DNA of 28,815 nucleotides from Scatosoma sp045643825 (GTDB lineage Bacteria > Bacillota > Clostridia > Christensenellales > Borkfalkiaceae): contig JAZRFV010000032.1 in the NCBI GenBank assembly GCA_045643825.1, positions 1-28,815 on the forward strand, read 5' to 3'. The notes under the pieces were generated by a model that was given only the letters and a program-made list of their open reading frames with translations, ran no database searches and had not been told where the DNA came from. The position numbers and the translations under genes were made by a program. Each line of letters starts with the position of its first letter. Position 1 is the first letter of the stretch. Shown here in pieces: positions 24,171-28,815 of the stretch.

Positions 24171-25881
24171 AATCGGTGAAATTCCACATAGCGAGCACCC
24201 ATGTCCGCAATCAATGCGAAAAAATTGGCTGTGCTTGAATGGTGAGTGGGATTTTTACAAGGAAAATAGAAACGGTGAAAAATCATACGAGGGGAAGATT
24301 ATCGTACCCTTTTCCCCTGAAACCTTATTGAGCGGTATCGAGGAAGGTTTTGTTTTAAATAGTGGCGAAAAGCTTGTTTATAGTCGTAAAATTGTTGTTG
24401 GCAAAGAGTTATTGCTTGGTTGCACTTTGCTCCATTTTGGTGCGGTAGATAGCGAGTGTAAGGTATATTGCAACGGCGTTATGGTGGGCTGTCACACGGG
24501 TGGCTTTACCACTTTTACCCTGAATGTAAGTGAAGTTTTATGCGAAGGCGAAAACGAGCTTATGGTAGTTTGTACGGACGAGGGTACGAGAAACGGTGGC
24601 GCGCGTGGAAAACAAAGCGATCAACGTGGCGGTATTTGGTATACGCCTCAAAGTGGTATTTGGCAAACCGTGTGGCTCGAAAGTATGCCCAAGGAACATA
24701 TCGGTGATTTTCGTATTACCCCCAACGCAAAGGAAAAGACTGTGGAAATCGCTTTGGAGAATGGAAGCAGGGCGGAAATTGTTGTATTTGACGATGGGAA
24801 AGAAATTATACGCCAAAGCTTTTTAGGGAGTATAATCCTTGCCTATGATTTTGAGTTATGGTCACCTGAAAACCCGAAGTTATACGATTTTGTATTAACG
24901 AACGACGCGGGAGACGAGGTGTTCTCATATTTTGGTGTGCGCTCGTTTGGGCGTATGAAGGACGAGAAGGGGATTGCTCGTTTGACCTTAAACGGCAAAC
25001 CGTATTTCTTTAACGGCGTGCTTGACCAGGGCTATTGGTCGGATGGTATGCTGACCTATCCCAGCGACGAGGCGGCGGAGGACGAGCTACAGCTCTTAAA
25101 GGGTATGGGCTTTAACAGCATTCGTAAACATATTAAGTTAGAGCCGATGCGTTGGTACTACCATTGCGATCGCCTGGGCCTTGTGGTTTGGCAGGATTTT
25201 GTGAATGGCGGCGGTAAGTATAAATTTACCCATATTGCTGCGTTCCCCTTCCTCGGTTTTCACCATCGTGATGACGATTATGCCTACTTTGCTCGTGAAA
25301 ACGAGGGGGGCAGGTACGAGTTTATGCGTATGTCTGAGGAAATTTTGAAGCAGTTGTACAATTGTCCCAGTATAGGTGTATGGGTACCCTTTAACGAGGG
25401 GTGGGGACAGTTTGACTCTGCGCAAATGAATGATTTTATTCGTTCGTTCGACCGTACGCGTATCATTGACACCGTCAGCGGATGGCACGACCAAGGGGTG
25501 GGGAAAACGGAGTTAAAGAGCCTGCACACCTACTACACCCCCTTGCGTGTGCCCAAGGACGTTCGTCCCGTGGTGTTGAGTGAATTTGGCGGTTATTCGA
25601 TGAAAACAACGGGGCATGTATTTGATGAAAGCAAAGAATTTGGGTATAAGAAGTTTAAAACGCAGGCGGATTTGATCTCGGCGTTGGAAAAATTATACCT
25701 GAAAAAATTGCTTCCCTTGATTAAAAAAGGGTTGTGCGGTTGTATCTATACCCAAGTATCAGACGTCGAGGAAGAGATCAACGGTCTCGTTACCTACGAT
25801 AGGGCGGTTGTGAAGGTGCCCGTAGAAAAAATGCGTGCCATCAACGAGGCTTTGATGGCGGAAGCAGGCAAGATGAAGTGA
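24148..25881 (+). CDS. GH2-family glycoside hydrolase
   Basis: This 577-residue protein has the GH2 order: a sugar-binding beta domain (about 20-180; LNGEWDFY at 30-37), an Ig-like domain (about 185-265), and a TIM barrel. The acid/base Glu417 lies in PFNEGWGQ and the likely nucleophile Glu479 in VVLSEFGGYS. No signal peptide is present, so the enzyme should be cytoplasmic. GH2 covers beta-galactosidases, beta-glucuronidases, beta-mannosidases and others; the FNEGWGQ subgroup is poorly defined in substrate. It is short compared with LacZ-type members, lacking extra C-terminal domains. The start inside the transporter gene fits the family N-terminus. Confidence 0.9.
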   Translation: MRLKTKYEIGEIPHSEHPCPQSMRKNWLCLNGEWDFYKENRNGEKSYEGKIIVPFSPETLLSGIEEGFVLNSGEKLVYSRKIVVGKELLLGCTLLHFGAVDSECKVYCNGVMVGCHTGGFTTFTLNVSEVLCEGENELMVVCTDEGTRNGGARGKQSDQRGGIWYTPQSGIWQTVWLESMPKEHIGDFRITPNAKEKTVEIALENGSRAEIVVFDDGKEIIRQSFLGSIILAYDFELWSPENPKLYDFVLTNDAGDEVFSYFGVRSFGRMKDEKGIARLTLNGKPYFFNGVLDQGYWSDGMLTYPSDEAAEDELQLLKGMGFNSIRKHIKLEPMRWYYHCDRLGLVVWQDFVNGGGKYKFTHIAAFPFLGFHHRDDDYAYFARENEGGRYEFMRMSEEILKQLYNCPSIGVWVPFNEGWGQFDSAQMNDFIRSFDRTRIIDTVSGWHDQGVGKTELKSLHTYYTPLRVPKDVRPVVLSEFGGYSMKTTGHVFDESKEFGYKKFKTQADLISALEKLYLKKLLPLIKKGLCGCIYTQVSDVEEEINGLVTYDRAVVKVPVEKMRAINEALMAEAGKMK

Positions 25882-25887
25882 TTAAAA

Positions 25888-25904
25888 CGCCCCTTATAGG
25901 GGCG
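25888..25904 (+). terminator. Possible weak terminator after the GH2 gene
   Basis: CGCCCC (25888-25893) pairs with GGGGCG (25899-25904), seven bases after the stop. Only GTTTGG follows, so termination may be weak. Confidence 0.45.
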
Positions 25905-25994
25905 GTTTGGGGTGAAAAGCCCCCGATTTGATGGCGGATAGGGATTTTTGTGAAAATTTTTACCTTTTACGCGCGTAATATTTGCGCAAAAGCC

Positions 25995-26023
25995 TTGACA
26001 ATCGGCGTAATATCGTGTAAAAT
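25995..26023 (+). promoter_or_regulatory. Sigma-A promoter of the zinc-ribbon gene
   Basis: -35 TTGACA (25995-26000), a 17-base spacer, and -10 TAAAAT (26018-26023). The leader is about 85 bases and contains GGTGG/CCACC arms at 26044-26048 and 26065-26069. Confidence 0.8.
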
Positions 26024-26114
26024 AGTAGATAATCAAAGAGTATGGTGGCAAAGGTATGTAAAAACCACCGCCAAGTGATGAAATTATCAATACAAAAAGG
26101 CAGGGAAAATTATT

Positions 26115-26408
26115 ATGGCAAGAAACAAGAAGAACGTAGCTGTGGAAGAACCCGTTATGACGGAACAACCTATCGAGGTAGCCCCCACGATGCCTATGGA
26201 AGCACCCGTAGAAGCTAAAAAATGGATTGTAAACTGTCATAGATGTGGCGCGGCGTTGAACGTTGAATACGGTAACATGGTATATATGTGCCCCGTATGC
26301 AACAACCTTTTCCGTGTTCGCAAGGGCGAAAAACTCGTGAAGGATATGACGCGCAGCATCGTTGCGGAAGCATACGTTAACGTACATAAGGGCGCAGACG
26401 AACAATAA
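26115..26408 (+). CDS. Small zinc-ribbon protein
   Basis: The 97-residue protein has a low-complexity Pro/Glu/Met/Ala-rich N-terminus (about 8-35), then a zinc ribbon with Cys41-x2-Cys44 and Cys59-x2-Cys62, and a C-terminal basic helix (KGEKLVKDMTRSI). It carries no membrane segment or signal peptide. Such ribbons bind nucleic acids or proteins; the specific role is unknown. A near-consensus promoter with a fairly long leader suggests solid expression. The ribosome-binding site (GCAGGG) is moderate. Confidence 0.85.
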   Translation: MARNKKNVAVEEPVMTEQPIEVAPTMPMEAPVEAKKWIVNCHRCGAALNVEYGNMVYMCPVCNNLFRVRKGEKLVKDMTRSIVAEAYVNVHKGADEQ

Positions 26409-26483
26409 TTGATCGTCTAAACGAATATGCCCAGGCGTGCATTGTGGAAAGGCCTGCACGCGACTTTTGGTATGCATAAAACG

Positions 26484-26513
26484 AAAAAAGGACGGGCGGA
26501 TTGCCCGTCTTTT
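26484..26513 (+). terminator. Intrinsic terminator of the zinc-ribbon gene
   Basis: GACGGGC (26491-26497) pairs with GCCCGTC (26503-26509), with A-rich sequence before and TTTT after. A second stem, GCGTGC (26435-26440) / GCACGC (26456-26461), lies upstream without a strong T tract. Confidence 0.75.
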
Positions 26514-26538
26514 AGCATTTTACAAGGAAAGGGAAGAT

Positions 26539-27171
26539 ATGAATAAGCAAACCTTTGAAAAAAGTGCGGATATAAAGCAAAGGAAGGAAAATTACGAATG
26601 GCTCCGCCTTTGGTGTGAAGATACACACAAGGATATGCCTCGTGTTGCCATGATTGGCGATTCGATTGTCGAACAGGTGTACGAGGTGGTGAAAAGGGAA
26701 CTAAAAGGCATCGCCATCGTGGATTATTTGGCGACCTCGTATGCGATTACTTCCCCTGCCTATATCGGGATGGTGGAAAAATTTGTAGAGGACAGCGATT
26801 ACGCCGTGATTTATTATAACTACGGCCTGCACGCCTCCAATATTACCATCGAGGATTATACGCGCGTATACAAGCAAATGGTGACGAAGTTTTTGACTTC
26901 GTCGAAGGTGTTGCTTGGCTCTACCACCGTCGTGCATAAGCAGGACGAGCGGGACGTGGAGCTGGAAAATTTCTTCGTGTGCGTGAGAGAGCGAAACGAG
27001 GCGGTAAAGTTGCTCGCAGGCGAGCTTGGTTTGACCTTGGATGAGGCTTTTGCGATTAGTGTGGAAATGGGCTCCGATGGGAAATCGGAGGACGGCGCGC
27101 ATTTTAACCAAAAAGGCATCGAACGCCTTGGAGTTTATAAGGCGGAGCAAATCAAGAAGATTTTGCAATAA
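26539..27171 (+). CDS. SGNH/GDSL-type hydrolase-like protein
   Basis: The protein is 210 residues from the ATG at 26539, which follows AAGGAAAGGGAAG. The frame is open further upstream, but that part contains a terminator. VAMIGDSIVEQ gives the nucleophile Ser42 in block I. YNYGLHASN near 93-101 stands where block III normally reads GxND. DGAHFNQKG supplies Asp185 and His188 of block V. The family contains esterases, acetylhydrolases and lipases, often acting on acetylated glycans. With no signal peptide it should be cytoplasmic. The substrate is unknown; nearby glycosidases make a carbohydrate deacetylase role possible. Confidence 0.82.
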   Translation: MNKQTFEKSADIKQRKENYEWLRLWCEDTHKDMPRVAMIGDSIVEQVYEVVKRELKGIAIVDYLATSYAITSPAYIGMVEKFVEDSDYAVIYYNYGLHASNITIEDYTRVYKQMVTKFLTSSKVLLGSTTVVHKQDERDVELENFFVCVRERNEAVKLLAGELGLTLDEAFAISVEMGSDGKSEDGAHFNQKGIERLGVYKAEQIKKILQ

Positions 27172-27181
27172 GTAAGAGATA

Positions 27182-27371
27182 ATGATGAAAAAAATATTGG
27201 CGTTGATGGGTTTTATGGCGTGTTGCTTGTCTGTGGCGGCGTACGTGCACTATTGCAAAAAATGCAGGTGCTAACCTTGATTGGAGCTATTACAGTAAAA
27301 CGCAAACGGCGGATTTGCAAAAGAGCTTGCAAAAGCTGTCCTTGGGTGCAGTGTCGTCGAAAAAAGACTAA
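27182..27371 (+). pseudogene. Frameshifted small membrane protein ORF
   Basis: ATG ATG at 27182-27187 opens a frame with a hydrophobic signal-like N-terminus (MMKKILALMGFMACCLSVAA) that stops at TAA 27272 after 30 residues, ending CKKCRC. One base offset at about 27254 opens a second frame (AKNAGANLDWSYYSKTQ...), which runs to TAA at 27369 and ends SSKKD. Joined, the two give a plausible peptide of about 60 residues with a membrane helix and a hydrophilic tail. A terminator follows eight bases later. It is either a decayed gene or a sequence error near the A run at 27257-27262. The 30-residue version could still be made. Confidence 0.5.
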
Positions 27372-27378
27372 TAAAAAA

Positions 27379-27412
27379 GCACGGCTGTGTACACAGTCGT
27401 GCTGATTTTTTT
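27379..27412. terminator. Bidirectional terminator between the small ORF and nagB
   Basis: GCACGGCTGTG (27379-27389) pairs with CACAGTCGTGC (27392-27402) with one G-U pair. T tracts follow on both strands, so it can serve both converging genes. Confidence 0.85.
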
Positions 27413-27427
27413 TACCTTGAACGGGGA

Positions 27428-28150
27428 TTAGAGTAAGCTAGCCGCATCCTTGTCGCAGATGATGGTAACGAAGGGGTGGAGCTGCAATACCGATGCAGGG
27501 AGCTGGGTGGTGATTTCGCCCTTTACCATGCCGCGTACAGCTTCCGCCTTGTTCTTACCCGAAACAACCATAAGGATGGATTTTGCTTGCATAATGTTTT
27601 TGATACCCATCGACAATGCCTGACGGGGAACTGCGTCAATCGAGTTGAAAAGACGGGAGTTGTCCTTGATGGTGTTTTCCGTCAAGTCCACAAGGTGGGT
27701 GACGGAATCAAGAGGGGTGCCAGGTTCGTTGAAGCCGATGTGACCGTTGGAACCAAGGCCAAGCACCTGTACGTCCTGGGTTTTCGTTTCCAACAATGCG
27801 TTGTAGCGATCACATTCCTTTTGTGCATCGGGTGCACTACCGCAAGGAAGGTTGGTGTTTTACAAATCGATGTCGATATTCTTGAAAAGATTATCATACA
27901 TGAAATAAGCATAGCTTTGGTTGTGGTCAGCGGTCAAACCAACGTATTCGTCAAGGTTGACGGAGGATACGTTCTTGTAGGAGGTGCCGTTTTCCTTGCA
28001 ATCCTTCGCCATGTATTGGTACATACCGATGGGACTGGAGCCGGTAGCCAAGCCGAGTACGGCGTTGGGGTTATTTTTTACAAGCTCGATCATGATTTCG
28101 GCTGCTTTTTTGCTCATTTCATCGTAATTTTCGGTGATGATAACTTTCAT
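27428..28150 (-). pseudogene. nagB: Glucosamine-6-phosphate deaminase interrupted by an in-frame stop
   Basis: Read straight through, the minus strand gives a 240-residue NagB of normal length: LGLATGSSP at 32-40, NLDEYVGL with catalytic Asp67, and GSNGHIGFNEPG with His137 and Glu142. Codon 97 (27860-27862) is TAA, between IDIDL and NTNLPCGSAPDA, with no shift of frame on either side. A lysine codon AAA would fit there by one substitution. The enzyme converts glucosamine-6-phosphate to fructose-6-phosphate and ammonia. The stop separates Asp67 from His137 and Glu142, so the truncated form should be inactive. The promoter and ribosome-binding site (GAGGT) are intact, pointing to a recent mutation or a sequence error. 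Confidence 0.88.
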
Positions 28151-28193
28151 AACGTTTTTACCTCAAAAGTGATATTTTTTAAAGTCAATAATT

Positions 28194-28222
28194 ATTATAG
28201 ACCAAAAAACGGCGGTGGTCAA
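28194..28222 (-). promoter_or_regulatory. Sigma-A promoter of nagB
   Basis: On the minus strand, -35 TTGACC (28217-28222), a 17-base spacer, and a perfect -10 TATAAT (28194-28199). Confidence 0.8.
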
Positions 28223-28294
28223 GTGTTTAGGGAATATTTTTTATGTGTGTGGGAAAATTTCCTAAATATTTTTCGTTTTAGGCTGTGAAATGCT

Positions 28295-28323
28295 TTGACA
28301 ATAGCGTAAAAATGTGATATAGT
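28295..28323 (+). promoter_or_regulatory. Sigma-A promoter of tRNA-Ser
   Basis: -35 TTGACA (28295-28300), a 17-base spacer, and -10 TATAGT (28318-28323), about 38 bases before the tRNA. Confidence 0.8.
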
Positions 28324-28361
28324 AATATAGCTTTTTGAATAAGCGACAATTATTGAGCCAT

Positions 28362-28452
28362 GCAGAAGTACCCAAGAGGCTCAAGGGGCTCCCCTGCTAA
28401 GGGAGTAGTATGGGAAACCGTAGCACGAGTTCGAATCTCGTCTTCTGCGCCA
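28362..28452 (+). tRNA. tRNA-Ser (anticodon GCT)
   Basis: The 91-base gene has acceptor GCAGAAG/CTTCTGC, discriminator G and an encoded CCA. The anticodon stem CTCCC/GGGAG closes the loop CTGCTAA, giving anticodon GCT (reads AGC and AGT). A long variable arm, typical of class II serine tRNAs, and a TTCGAAT T loop are present. Confidence 0.95.
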
Positions 28453-28456
28453 TATG

Positions 28457-28517
28457 AACCGTCTATTGAAATCTGAACCCCTTGGGATTAGATGTCAATA
28501 GACGGTTTGTGTTTTTT
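28457..28517 (+). terminator. Terminator of tRNA-Ser with a long structured loop
   Basis: AACCGTCTATTGA (28457-28469) pairs perfectly with TCAATAGACGGTT (28495-28507), followed by TGTGTTTTTTT. The 25-base loop itself contains a nested imperfect inverted repeat (ATCT..CCC / GGG..AGAT) and the 12-mer AATCTGAACCCC, which recurs at the IS end at 28620-28631. Confidence 0.75.
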
Positions 28518-28617
28518 TCCTTATTTTTCAAGGGATGTAGAGATTTTTAATTTTAATTTTTTATTAGACAAAAATTCAAAAAAAGTTAAAAATCGAAAAT
28601 GCAAAAATAAAAAAGAT

Positions 28618-28635
28618 TGAATCTGAACCCCAGTT
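28618..28635. mobile_element. Probable terminal inverted repeat of an IS3-family element
   Basis: The sequence TGAATCTGAACCCCAG starts with TG and has a CCCC core, as in IS150-group ends. It lies immediately outside the transposase stop codon (28637-28639), where the right-hand end of such an element is expected. The other end is outside the window. Confidence 0.5.
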
Positions 28636-28636
28636 T

Positions 28637-28815
28637 CTAATCTTTACAATCGTTGAATTCCGCTTGTTTCTTATAATAATCAAGCTCTTTATTATTAGGT
28701 GTCTTGTATTGGTTCTTGTAATGTGGACGTTTGAAATTGTAAAAAGTCATATAATTATCTACTGCCGTTTTGAATTCATTTTCAGAACGGTATTTTGTTC
28801 TATATAGCTCTTCTC
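28637..28815 (-). CDS. IS3-family transposase OrfB, C-terminal part (runs off the window)
   Basis: The last 58 codons of the frame read EELYRTKYRSENEFKTAVDN, then YMTFYNFKRPH, and a lysine/asparagine-rich tail ending at TAG. This matches the C-terminus of the integrase-core (rve) domain of IS3/IS150-family transposases, where the final catalytic glutamate lies shortly before or within such an EEL block and FYN..RPH is a strongly conserved ending. The usual YKTP appears as QYKTP. The rest of the gene lies beyond the right edge, so intactness cannot be judged. Confidence 0.8.
   Translation of the reverse strand, partial: EELYRTKYRSENEFKTAVDNYMTFYNFKRPHYKNQYKTPNNKELDYYKKQAEFNDCKD

Noticed and set aside
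26437..26538. Upstream extension of the SGNH hydrolase frame
   Set aside because: The extension contains the zinc-ribbon gene's terminator, while a good ribosome-binding site precedes the ATG at 26539.
1..28815. CRISPR array or prophage
   Set aside because: No regularly spaced direct repeats, cas genes, integrase or phage structural genes were seen. The repeated segments within 13679-20028 are paralogous coding sequence.

Overview
The window looks like a chromosomal segment of a low-to-moderate GC, Gram-positive-type bacterium, most likely an uncultured gut Clostridia member (Christensenellales-like; this placement is inference). Supporting signs are strong AGGAGG ribosome-binding sites, sigma-A promoters that nearly all have a 17-bp spacer, T-rich intrinsic terminators, tRNAs with encoded CCA ends, a single-membrane lipoprotein signal, and surface proteins with InlB-type repeats. 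No CRISPR array, rRNA or complete mobile element was seen.

Region 1 (1-7740): a small membrane protein is followed by three minus-strand transcription units, two of them permeases of the NCS2 nucleobase superfamily: an AzgA/PbuG-type purine permease and a UraA-type uracil permease. Between them lies an operon of an old-yellow-enzyme-type Fe-S flavoprotein and a two-subunit aconitase X. Each unit has its own promoter and terminator. The pathway served by the flavoprotein/aconitase X pair is not evident.

Region 2 (7741-11252): a 40-residue membrane peptide gene preceded by an overlapping 7-codon reading frame, a spacer with several partial copies of the tRNA-Gln 3' end, tRNA-Gln(CTG), aspartate ammonia-lyase (aspA), and a YitT-family membrane protein driven by a perfect consensus promoter.

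Region 3 (11253-25881): an AraC-type regulator diverges from a GH4 alpha-galactosidase-like enzyme. Next comes a cluster of secreted proteins: a lipoprotein tyrosine phosphatase, translationally coupled to a multidomain surface protein, then a 1029-residue paralogue that joins both in one chain, then a third surface protein. The three large proteins end in the same Cys / hydrophobic helix / KKKED tail, which looks like an envelope-sorting signal. An MFS sugar-type transporter and an overlapping GH2 glycosidase follow, so the region combines surface proteins with glycan use.

Region 4 (25882-28815): a zinc-ribbon protein, an SGNH hydrolase-like protein, a frameshifted small ORF, nagB interrupted by one in-frame TAA, tRNA-Ser(GCT), and the 3' end of an IS3-family transposase entering from the right edge. 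Two decayed genes and an IS end make this the most degenerate part of the window.
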